Shown here: one piece after another, positions 1 to 7,175 of the stretch
How the letters are laid out: each line of letters starts with the position of its first letter
Numbering within the stretch: position 1 is the stretch's first letter
Source of the DNA: Bacteroidales bacterium
GTDB taxonomy: Bacteria > Bacteroidota > Bacteroidia > Bacteroidales > UBA1556
NCBI GenBank assembly: GCA_029935325.1
Contig: JAOZKO010000087.1
Location: 1 to 9,554, forward strand
Reading direction: 5' to 3'
DNA length: 9,554 bases
Notes under the pieces: generated by a model
Database searches by the model: none
What the model saw: the letters and a program-made list of their open reading frames with translations, nothing else
What the model was told of the DNA's origin: nothing
Translations under genes and position numbers: made by a program

Positions 1-1142
1 TAAATACTAAGATATTTAATCTATATGGTACAGCTCCTGATTTTAATGGAGGTTGGAAAAAGTCAGGAGGACAAACTAATCCAAATTTTGATGCAGATGG
101 CTTCAATACAATATACGAAGTTATAAAGCCAAATGAAATAGGCGAATTAAGCATTGCATTGTCTGATAAAGCGTTTGATAATTTCTATAAAAATAATGGG
201 CCTGTCAAGAAGAATGATATTTTACATAAAGAGTTATCTGAAAAATTTTTTGCAATAATAAATGAGCATACTAAGGAATACTTAGAAAAGCAAATTTCAT
301 TTTTCACAAAGTATTCTAATAATGAAACGCAACAAATTATTAGTTCCTTAGAAGCTGTTTCAGATTCAATTCCAGTAGATAATTCGTCCTGTGTTTTACA
401 AATGTCAGCAGGTAGTGGCTTTCATTCAATTACTGGAGATTGGCAGTTTGATGATTTTACCATTGATGCAGTGAAATCAGGAAGAGGTCCATCGAGAGGA
501 CAGTTTAATGGAAATGATTCCGCAAAATCAAGAAAAATCGCTATTGATGGAGAATCTTTTGACTTAATGGGTTTTGTGAAGCTTTCGGTATTAACTGAAG
601 AGGTAATTGCTGCGCGTGAAAAAGTAAAAAAAGCAAAATTGGAAGCTGAACGTAAAATTGAAGAAGAACGTATTGCCAAAGAAAAAGCAGAAATAAAGAG
701 AATTGAAGCAGAAAAGCAAGCAAAAATAGATGCTGAACGTAAAATCGAAGAAGAACGTATTGCAAAAGAAAAAGCTGAATTAGAAGAAAGAGAAAATACA
801 GAAAAAGAAGCAGCAAAAAAGCTGCTACAAGTTCAAACCATAAATAAAGATAAAAGAGCTCAGGAATCTTTAAAAGTAATTACCAAAGGATTATCAAGTA
901 TAAAAGACTTAAATGATTTTAATAATGGAAAGGCAATTATTGAAAAGTATTATAAAGCAAATAATGAAACCATTGCTGATAATCAGATTGAATTACTAAA
1001 AGACTTTGTTGTAGCTTGTATAAAGAAGAAGAATAAGCGTTGGAAAAAGGAAGGTAAGCAAGATTGGGCTTTGGTAGTTAAATGGGTTGGCAAACAAACC
1101 GCACATCAATGGTACAACGAACTAACAAACCCCAATGCCTAA
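1..1142 (+). CDS. Csm5-like RAMP (Cas7-family) protein, 3' part, with coiled-coil C-terminal extension
   Basis: The reading frame is open from the left edge (first full codon at base 3) to TAA at 1140-1142, so 379 residues are visible and the true start lies outside. A TTG at 159 is not a believable start because coding-like sequence continues upstream of it. The first part resembles the C-terminal half of type III RAMP subunits: a strand reading IYEVIKPNEIGELSIAL, a glycine-rich GSGFHSITGDW segment (411-443), then KSRKIAI and LMGFVKL, comparable to the 'K-[ST]-R ... PLGWVKL' end of Csm5. RAMP proteins of this kind cap or build the crRNA-bound backbone of the type III complex. After this comes a Glu/Lys/Ala/Arg-rich coiled coil (about 600-830), then a helical domain of about 90 residues rich in Lys and Trp near its end. 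That extension is not usual for Csm5 and could bind RNA or a partner. The RAMP call is fairly safe; the Csm5 subtype is less so, and another Cas7-like RAMP family is possible. Confidence 0.6.
   Translation, partial: NTKIFNLYGTAPDFNGGWKKSGGQTNPNFDADGFNTIYEVIKPNEIGELSIALSDKAFDNFYKNNGPVKKNDILHKELSEKFFAIINEHTKEYLEKQISFFTKYSNNETQQIISSLEAVSDSIPVDNSSCVLQMSAGSGFHSITGDWQFDDFTIDAVKSGRGPSRGQFNGNDSAKSRKIAIDGESFDLMGFVKLSVLTEEVIAAREKVKKAKLEAERKIEEERIAKEKAEIKRIEAEKQAKIDAERKIEEERIAKEKAELEERENTEKEAAKKLLQVQTINKDKRAQESLKVITKGLSSIKDLNDFNNGKAIIEKYYKANNETIADNQIELLKDFVVACIKKKNKRWKKEGKQDWALVVKWVGKQTAHQWYNELTNPNA
645..779 (+). repeat. Two-copy 48-bp imperfect direct repeat inside the coiled coil
   Basis: Bases 645-692 and 732-779 encode the same 16 residues, AERKIEEERIAKEKAE, and differ at three bases, all synonymous. 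The copies start 87 bp apart, a multiple of three, so the frame is kept. This is an internal duplication in a charged coiled coil, not a CRISPR or mobile-element repeat. Confidence 0.85.
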
Positions 1143-1341
1143 ATTGCTTATCAGCAGCTTTAATCATTAGTACTTAGCTTGCTGAGATGTTGACTATTTT
1201 ACATTTTATTAGAAATGGTAATTGTGCTGAGTGGTTGAGTGTGCGAATTGAGTTTTATTGTTATTACAATTATTATTTCGGAGGTACAGGTAGCTGTGAC
1301 GCATTTCAATTATACGATTAATTACTAGCAAAATTAAGGGT
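1143..1341. promoter_or_regulatory. Intergenic gap, likely promoter region of the downstream operon
   Basis: This 199-bp stretch is the only gap longer than 12 bp between genes in the window, so a promoter for the tightly packed genes that follow most likely sits here. I find no convincing protein, tRNA or CRISPR repeat in it. TACATTTT at 1200-1207 matches five of the six fixed positions of the Bacteroidota -7 element TAnnTTTG, but without a clear -33 TTTG it is weak and could be chance. A small inverted repeat, ACAG/CTGT with a 4-base loop, lies at 1286-1297. AAGGG at 1336-1340, just before the ATG at 1342, is only a marginal ribosome-binding sequence. Confidence 0.4.
1151..1185 (+). terminator. 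Hairpin after the RAMP gene, possible terminator
   Basis: TCAGCAGCT (1151-1159) can pair with AGCTTGCTGA (1176-1185) through nine base pairs with one bulged T and a 16-base loop, starting 9 bp after the stop codon. The DNA after it (1186-1210) is T-rich but lacks a clean run of T right at the stem base. It could be a weak terminator or attenuator, or an RNA-processing hairpin. The large loop and the bulge keep confidence low. Confidence 0.3.
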
Positions 1342-3525
1342 ATGAGTACAATAGCGAATTTTTCGGAATTAGAGTTTACAGCAGACCAAGAGAAAGCTGC
1401 AATATTGTTCGAAGATTTTTTTGAGAGTAATGATGATATTTTTTTACTAAAAGGCTATGCTGGAAGTGGTAAAACTACATTAATAAAAGCATTGGTTAAT
1501 TATATTAGCTCTCAAGATAAGAATTGTCAACTAATGGCACCAACAGGAAGGGCTGCAAAAGTAATGAGTAGTAAAACAGGGTTGCCAGCCACTACTATTC
1601 ATCGTGGAATTTATTCTTACGAAAAACTCTATGAAAAGGAACCCTCCAAAGAGGACAAAAGCTACACTTTAACCTATTATTATGCAGTTGCAGATAATCA
1701 ATGTGTAAATGATGCCGTATTAATAATTGATGAAGCTTCTATGGTATCTGATATGGTGTCGCAGCAGGAGTTTTTTAGGTTTGGTAGCGGAAAGTTACTT
1801 AAAGATTTAATTGAGTATTCTAAAATACAGAATGAGAATAATCATACAAAAATAGTCTTTGTAGGTGATCCAGCTCAGTTGCCTCCCGTTGGTATGAATA
1901 CATCGCCAGCTCTTGATAGTGATTATATTACAGAAAAGTATAAACTGCAAACCATTGAAACCGAAATGCGTGAGGTAAAGCGGGTCTCGGCTGACAATTC
2001 AATAAAGATTAACGCCGAAATACTTCGTAAATCATTGACGTCTAGTAATTACTCTGGCTTTGATTTGCAAAGTGATGGTGAGACTATAAAAAACATATCC
2101 TACCATGATTTTATTGATCAATACAAAAAAACTCAAGCTTACAAAATAGTACTCACTTATAAAAACAGTACAGCATTGAAGGTTAATGAGGATATTAGAA
2201 AATATGTTCTTCAACGACAGGGCAGAATACAGAAGGGCGATATCATTATCAACAGTAGCAATAATTACAGACTTGATATTATGAATGGCGAATTTGCTGT
2301 AGTGAATGATGTAAAAGAGCCTTCGGTAAGTCGAGCTATTGCACTTTATAAAAAAGGAGGCGAAAAGGAAGTTGTAAATTTGCGTTGGAGAGAGGTAGAA
2401 TTGTACTTTCCAGAGGATAAAAAGCAAGTAATAGGTTTTATACTGGAAAATTATTTATACTCAAATAAAACAAATATCCTTCCAGAAGAGTATCAAGCCC
2501 TTTATGTGGATTTTAAGAATAGACATCATAACCTAAAACCAAAAACTAAGGAATATAAGGATGCCATGTATTCCGATAAGTTTTTGAATGCCATTAAACT
2601 AAAGTATGGATATGCCATTACGGTTCATAAATCGCAGGGTGGGGAGTGGGATAATGTATTTGTTGTTTGGGATAGAGCCCAAGGAAAGAAAAATACTGTC
2701 GGACTTCAAAATTCTGATTTTTATCGATGGGCATATACGGCCATAACTCGCTCAAAAATACAATTAGTAAATATTGATGTGCCAAAGTTTAATCTATTTA
2801 GTGAAATGACATTTGTTGATGTTGAGATTCAAGATACGTTGGCTGCTTTTGTTGGTAATGATAATAATGTTAGTAACGAGGCCTATGGTATTGTATTAGA
2901 GGATTTTATGAATGACTTGATAGAGTATGGTGTGTTTGAAATGCCTTTGAGTTATCAGCATCATTTTGTAAAACTAGCAGTTATTGCTAAGGATAAAGGC
3001 GCTAATTTAATTAGTTGGCAAAAAGTACAATATGAGATTAGGTATCAATTTGAGCGAGAAGGAGAATCAGCTGCTTTTAAGTTTTGGGTTAATGGAAACG
3101 ATATTTTTAAGGATAATTTTATGGAAATTCCTGCACAAACCAGCTCCAAAGAACTTTTTGAAGAACTAAAGACTGGTTTTGAAAATATAGCTATGTATTC
3201 GATAGTTGAAACGAAAGAAGCTAATGGTAATATTGGAAGTGTAGTGGATAAATTCCTACAACCAAATTATGAAAAGAAACCATTTTTACAAATGCTGTAT
3301 TATAAATTAGAGAAAGTATTTGTGGATATTGAGATAAGCAATATTGAGTCGATGAATAATAGAGAACGATATAGTTTGATACGTGGGCCGGAGAATTCTG
3401 TAATTGATTTTGAATATAATGATAAAGGAATGTTCGGACGAGTATTGCCCAATGCTAAATCTTGTAATAGTACAAAATTGCTTGTCGATATTAAAGAAAT
3501 AGTATATTCATTAAAAAACAGATAG
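1342..3525 (+). CDS. Superfamily 1 DNA helicase, RecD/Pif1-like, with a 240-residue C-terminal extension
   Basis: This 727-residue protein has the SF1B helicase motifs in order: a Q-motif-like FTADQEKA (12-19), Walker A GYAGSGKTT (38-46), motif Ia APTGRAA (66-72), Walker B LIIDEAS (127-133), motif III VFVGDPAQLPPVG (172-184), motif IV-like EMREVKR (208-214), motif V YAITVHKSQGGEWDNVFV (about 424-441) and motif VI YTAITRSK (465-472). Such enzymes use ATP to move 5'-3' along single-stranded DNA and unwind it. The UvrD_C_2-type region containing motifs V and VI ends near residue 485. The remaining 240 residues match no domain I recognise and may bind a partner or nucleic acid. The stop is 2 bp before the next ATG, so the two genes are surely co-translated and probably act together. 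The helicase is not a core Cas protein. It could be an accessory of the type III system or a separate defence module lodged in the locus. The ATG at 1342 agrees with where homology begins. Confidence 0.85.
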   Translation: MSTIANFSELEFTADQEKAAILFEDFFESNDDIFLLKGYAGSGKTTLIKALVNYISSQDKNCQLMAPTGRAAKVMSSKTGLPATTIHRGIYSYEKLYEKEPSKEDKSYTLTYYYAVADNQCVNDAVLIIDEASMVSDMVSQQEFFRFGSGKLLKDLIEYSKIQNENNHTKIVFVGDPAQLPPVGMNTSPALDSDYITEKYKLQTIETEMREVKRVSADNSIKINAEILRKSLTSSNYSGFDLQSDGETIKNISYHDFIDQYKKTQAYKIVLTYKNSTALKVNEDIRKYVLQRQGRIQKGDIIINSSNNYRLDIMNGEFAVVNDVKEPSVSRAIALYKKGGEKEVVNLRWREVELYFPEDKKQVIGFILENYLYSNKTNILPEEYQALYVDFKNRHHNLKPKTKEYKDAMYSDKFLNAIKLKYGYAITVHKSQGGEWDNVFVVWDRAQGKKNTVGLQNSDFYRWAYTAITRSKIQLVNIDVPKFNLFSEMTFVDVEIQDTLAAFVGNDNNVSNEAYGIVLEDFMNDLIEYGVFEMPLSYQHHFVKLAVIAKDKGANLISWQKVQYEIRYQFEREGESAAFKFWVNGNDIFKDNFMEIPAQTSSKELFEELKTGFENIAMYSIVETKEANGNIGSVVDKFLQPNYEKKPFLQMLYYKLEKVFVDIEISNIESMNNRERYSLIRGPENSVIDFEYNDKGMFGRVLPNAKSCNSTKLLVDIKEIVYSLKNR

Positions 3526-3527
3526 TT

Positions 3528-5015
3528 ATGTCGTTTAAGGAAGTAAATAGATTACGTAAAAGTGGACATTTGGAGGAAGCTGCTAAACTTTCGCAGGTCG
3601 ATATGGCTGCTGATCCATTTGATGAATGGAACAAACGAGGCGCAATGTGGGTTTACTATGAATATATGAAACTAGCAGTAGAAAAGAATAATATTGTAGA
3701 ATTTTTAAAGCAGTTAGAAAAAATCACAAAGCTTAAATTGCCAGCCAACGAAAAGATAGCTTTTGATGCTACTGCCTGGAGTATTGGTAAGTTATTGTTT
3801 GCTAATAATGGCGTTGGCGTCAGTGTATTGGATAAAATATTTGGATTAATCAAAGACTTTAATTTTACTAAACCAAAAGATTCATATTCTTATTTGCTTA
3901 AGGCATTTAAAAAGCATAATGAGGGTTGGATAAATTTTTATGAATTTGTAATGTGGTGGGGCTTTGATAATTTCCTGTCAGTAGATTATGAAAGCTTTGT
4001 TTTGGATAATGGTAAAAAAATCCCATCCTTAGTTGAGAGTATTTATATTGCACTGTCGAAGCAATTATTAAATCAAGCTGATAATAAAAAAAGAATTGAA
4101 GAGTTTTTGCCTCGCATAGGGTACATTTCCAATAACTACAAAAATATGCAATACCCATCCTACTATTATGCTAAACTACTTTTGGCACTTGGTGATAAAG
4201 AGCATTTTATGCAAGCATTTCTTCCATTTGCCAAGAAAAAACAAAGAGACTTTTGGGTATGGGATTTGCTTAGCGATGCTTTCGATAAAAGCTCAGAAGA
4301 GTATTTTTCTTGTTTGTGTAAATCCTTGTCTTGTGGTGCACCGGAAAAATTCACAGGTAATGTACGAGAAAAATTTGCCATAGCACTAATAAAACAGCAA
4401 CAATACAGCGAAGCTAAATATGAATTAGAGAGAATAATAGAAACACGACTGAACGAAGGTTGGGCATTAAAACCAAAACATTCTGATTGGCAAAACTATT
4501 CTTGGTGGAATACTACTCAAATTCCTAGAAACAATTTTGGCTTATATAAAAATAATCTGACTATTGCAGAGGGTTTGTTATATGCTGATATAGCCGAAGA
4601 GCTTATGGTTATAGAGCGTGTAAACAAAGAAAAAACGGTACTTAATTTTATTGTTTCAAAGAAAAAGTATGGATTAGTATTTTATGGAAAGTTTAATATT
4701 AAACCACAAGTAGGAGAGGTTTATGCGGTGAGATTTGCTAAGAGTGATAAACCACAAAAGTCAAATTTTTATCAAATTCAAAGTATTGCTTTAAGCAATC
4801 AGCCTGCTTCAATAGAAATCTACAAACAAGTAGAAGGCAGAATAATAATAAAACAAGGAAATAGCTTTGGTTTTGTAGATAATGTTTTTGTTCCGCCTCA
4901 AGTTATTAATAATTATCAACTTATGGATGGGGGTAAAATAAAAGCCAATGCGGTTCAAACTTTTAATACAAGGCGAAAAGCATGGGGTTGGAGTGTGATA
5001 AATATAGAAAAATAG
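3528..5015 (+). CDS. Helical-repeat (TPR-like) protein with C-terminal OB/cold-shock-like domains
   Basis: The first 50 or so residues, from MSFKEVNRLRKSGHLEEA through DEWNKRGAMWVYYEYMKL, form TPR-like helix pairs and resemble the start of proteins I associate with DUF7017 and conflict-system operons; that family name is from memory and uncertain. The middle (about 50-365) is alpha-helical and rich in Lys and aromatic residues, with further TPR-like stretches such as the one around EKFAIALIKQQQYSEAKYELERIIE. From about 370 the protein turns to beta strands. Residues 370-425 look like one OB-like barrel, and 434-495 look like a cold-shock-type barrel, with GRIIIKQGNSFGFVDNVFVP followed by a closing WGWSVINIEK. 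That suggests nucleic-acid binding at the C-terminus and protein binding through the repeats. There is no enzyme motif. With the helicase gene 2 bp upstream, the simplest inference is a helicase partner or loader. Confidence 0.6.
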   Translation: MSFKEVNRLRKSGHLEEAAKLSQVDMAADPFDEWNKRGAMWVYYEYMKLAVEKNNIVEFLKQLEKITKLKLPANEKIAFDATAWSIGKLLFANNGVGVSVLDKIFGLIKDFNFTKPKDSYSYLLKAFKKHNEGWINFYEFVMWWGFDNFLSVDYESFVLDNGKKIPSLVESIYIALSKQLLNQADNKKRIEEFLPRIGYISNNYKNMQYPSYYYAKLLLALGDKEHFMQAFLPFAKKKQRDFWVWDLLSDAFDKSSEEYFSCLCKSLSCGAPEKFTGNVREKFAIALIKQQQYSEAKYELERIIETRLNEGWALKPKHSDWQNYSWWNTTQIPRNNFGLYKNNLTIAEGLLYADIAEELMVIERVNKEKTVLNFIVSKKKYGLVFYGKFNIKPQVGEVYAVRFAKSDKPQKSNFYQIQSIALSNQPASIEIYKQVEGRIIIKQGNSFGFVDNVFVPPQVINNYQLMDGGKIKANAVQTFNTRRKAWGWSVINIEK

Positions 5016-5023
5016 AGAGAGAG

Positions 5024-6034
5024 ATGTCGAAGATATTGATTAGTATATTGAGTGATCAAACTATACCAAATATTCGTTTTATAAAAGAGAAACAGGCGGA
5101 AATTGATAGATTTGTGTTTATTGGAACAAAGCAGATGCAACAAAAAAATAAAATGTGTTCACATATAATTGCTTTAAATTTAAGAAAATCAAAAACCGAA
5201 CAGATTCTTGTTAACCCGTTTAATATAACATCAATAGAAGAAATATTATTGGATTCAAATTTTGATGAGCAAGATATTTATTTGGTTAATATTACGGGAG
5301 GAACAAAACCAATGTCGATTGCTTGTTTGTCATTTTTCTCAGCATTACCTAATGTTTCTATTTATTATGTTCCTATTGGAGAGGGTTTTTATAGACAAAT
5401 TTTCCCAAAGGTAAAAAATCCACAACTAAATTTCAGTAAAGAGATTACTTTAAAAGAATATTTTGCCAGTTATCAATTGAGATTAATTGGGATGGAACAT
5501 CAGCCCACTAAGCCAATTAGTGAAGCAGAAAACCAGATGAAAAAATATATCGATTCGAAAGGCGATATAGACAAGCTTCCAGATATTAAAAATGCTCATC
5601 AGTTGCAAAGGGCTGAGGATAGATCTTATTATTCTGGTGGTTGGTTTGAAGAGTATATTTATTGGGCTATAAAGCAAGCTTTTAATTTAAGTAAAACGCA
5701 AATTGGTTTTAAAGTAGAATTGCAAAATAATAGTTCTAAGAATGAATATGATGTGATTTTTTTGTATAAAGATTATATTCATATAGTTGAGTGTAAGGCT
5801 TATTTTGGCTCAAATAATATTTATCAAAAAATCGAAAAAGATTTATATAAGTTGAGTGCTTTGGATGATAATTTTGGTCTAAAAGCACAAGCTATTTATA
5901 TAACTACATATAATATTCGAGATTATAGTAAGCAAATAAATAAATCGTTGCAAAATAGGGCATCAAGTTTAAAAGTAAATAGCTTTCAGTTTGATGATTT
6001 GATAAATAATGATTTTATAAAACAATTATTATAA
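5024..6034 (+). CDS. CARF-domain PD-(D/E)xK nuclease, Card1/Can2 (DUF1887) type, copy 1
   Basis: The N-terminal CARF domain starts with KILISILSDQTIPN (3-16) and carries the ligand-loop motif NITGGTKPMS (89-98). The C-terminal half holds a restriction-like nuclease core: GGWFEEYIY with E209/E210, NEYDVIF with D243, and VECKAY with E256 and K258, the D...ExK signature. Characterised relatives (Card1 from Treponema, Can2) are dimers switched on by cyclic tetra-adenylate that cut single-stranded RNA and DNA or nick supercoiled DNA, causing dormancy or phage arrest. The length, 336 residues, is close to those. I chose the ATG at 5024 because MSKILIS aligns with the start of the neighbouring paralogue. 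An in-frame ATG at 4982 would overlap the preceding gene and add 14 unrelated residues. The gene starts 8 bp after the preceding stop and ends 7 bp before its paralogue. The ligand size is inferred from the family, not seen. Confidence 0.88.
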   Translation: MSKILISILSDQTIPNIRFIKEKQAEIDRFVFIGTKQMQQKNKMCSHIIALNLRKSKTEQILVNPFNITSIEEILLDSNFDEQDIYLVNITGGTKPMSIACLSFFSALPNVSIYYVPIGEGFYRQIFPKVKNPQLNFSKEITLKEYFASYQLRLIGMEHQPTKPISEAENQMKKYIDSKGDIDKLPDIKNAHQLQRAEDRSYYSGGWFEEYIYWAIKQAFNLSKTQIGFKVELQNNSSKNEYDVIFLYKDYIHIVECKAYFGSNNIYQKIEKDLYKLSALDDNFGLKAQAIYITTYNIRDYSKQINKSLQNRASSLKVNSFQFDDLINNDFIKQLL

Positions 6035-6041
6035 ATTTGAT

Positions 6042-7172
6042 ATGGCACGGAAAATTTTAGTGAGTTTAGTGAGCGATCAAACAATTCCAAATGTGGAATT
6101 AATAAAAGAATTTGGTAATGAAATTAGCAAATATTTGTTTATTTCAACTTTCAAAATGCGGGATAAGTTAGAGTGGATTAAAAAATCAACTAATATTGTT
6201 GAGTATGATTTTGTTGAAGTAGATGCTTTTGATGCTATTGATATTGAAAATAAGCTTAGAGCAGCACATTTTGACGACGAGGATATTATCCTAAATATTA
6301 CAGGAGGTACTAAACTAATGTCCCTAATAGTAAATGATTTTTTTAGAGATCTTGGCTCTACAATTTATTATGTAACTGGATATGATAAAACATATATAAA
6401 ATTGTATCCAAATAGAGGACAGCGTAAGTTTAAATTAAAAAATAAAATATCCTTAAATGAATATTTAATAGCATATGGTTTTGGTATTAAAGAATCATTA
6501 CCATTTAAGGATTTTGAAACTGCTAATAAAATATTTAAGTTCTATATTAAAACTAAAAAAAGTGGCCTTAATAATATTTTTGAACCAATTAGGATTAGAA
6601 GAGGGAGGAAAATGTTAATAGAGTCGGACGAGCTAAAGTTATTTTTGAATAAAGTCGAATACAATGCTGAGGACGAATTATCAAAGAAAGACACAAAATA
6701 CTTATCAGGTGACTGGCTTGAAGAATATATATATTTTAGAATAAAGACTGAGTTAAGTCTGTCTGATAATGAAATAGCAACAGGGTTAAATCTACGGAAA
6801 GAAAGCACACCAAATGAGATTGATATTATTTTTATATATAATCACAAGTTGTATGTAATTGAGTGTAAGACGTCTATAATCGATAGAAGAACAATTAAGC
6901 GAATACGATTAGGTGTAGAAGTTGAAGAAGAAAAAGATTTTAACTTATTATCAGAGATAATTTATAAATCAGATGCCCTTAGAAGTGATTTCGGATTATT
7001 TGCCAATACTTCTATACTGACTCTTGAAGAAATTAAAAATGAAGATGGATCGCCATTAGGTGGTTATGAAACTCACTTTGATAGAGCGAAACTGAGTAAT
7101 ATTAAAATAATTTCTAAAAGAGACCTTGTTCAAGATACATTATCGTTTAAAGAACTGTTAAACATTAAATAA
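6042..7172 (+). CDS. CARF-domain PD-(D/E)xK nuclease, Card1/Can2 (DUF1887) type, copy 2
   Basis: This 376-residue protein has the same plan as the gene before it. Its CARF start KILVSLVSDQTIPN (4-17) and loop NITGGTKLMS (85-94) match closely: 14 of the first 20 aligned residues are identical. The nuclease core keeps GDWLEEYIY (E227/E228), NEIDIIF (D261) and VIECKTS (E274, K276), so it should be catalytically active. It is longer because of three insertions relative to copy 1: a linker between CARF and nuclease with a basic patch RIRRGRK (184-190), about 15 extra residues with basic then acidic runs just after the ExK lysine (about 281-299), and a loop near GSPLGGYETHFDRAK. Expected role is cyclic-oligoadenylate-activated cleavage of DNA and/or RNA. 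The rest of the protein has diverged widely from copy 1, so this is not a recent duplication. The two may form homodimers, a heterodimer, or respond to different ligands. Confidence 0.88.
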   Translation: MARKILVSLVSDQTIPNVELIKEFGNEISKYLFISTFKMRDKLEWIKKSTNIVEYDFVEVDAFDAIDIENKLRAAHFDDEDIILNITGGTKLMSLIVNDFFRDLGSTIYYVTGYDKTYIKLYPNRGQRKFKLKNKISLNEYLIAYGFGIKESLPFKDFETANKIFKFYIKTKKSGLNNIFEPIRIRRGRKMLIESDELKLFLNKVEYNAEDELSKKDTKYLSGDWLEEYIYFRIKTELSLSDNEIATGLNLRKESTPNEIDIIFIYNHKLYVIECKTSIIDRRTIKRIRLGVEVEEEKDFNLLSEIIYKSDALRSDFGLFANTSILTLEEIKNEDGSPLGGYETHFDRAKLSNIKIISKRDLVQDTLSFKELLNIK

Positions 7173-7175
7173 TCC

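Noticed and set aside
159..161. TTG as the start of the first gene
   Set aside because: The same frame stays open to the left edge and encodes RAMP-like sequence upstream, so this TTG is an internal leucine.
541..816. Minus-strand open frame, very rich in Leu and Phe, looking like a membrane protein
   Set aside because: It is the antisense of the Glu/Lys-rich coiled coil (GAA/AAA codons read as TTC/TTT on the other strand) and has no independent support.
1286..1297. ACAG-GTAG-CTGT inverted repeat as an operator
   Set aside because: A 4-bp stem is too short to separate from chance; it is mentioned only within the intergenic entry.
2032..2427. 131-codon minus-strand open frame inside the helicase gene
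   Set aside because: It is fully antisense to a strongly supported helicase gene and shows no recognisable domain.
4982..5023. Upstream ATG at 4982 as the start of the first CARF nuclease
   Set aside because: It lies inside the preceding gene, and the added residues have no match in the paralogue, whose start aligns with the ATG at 5024.
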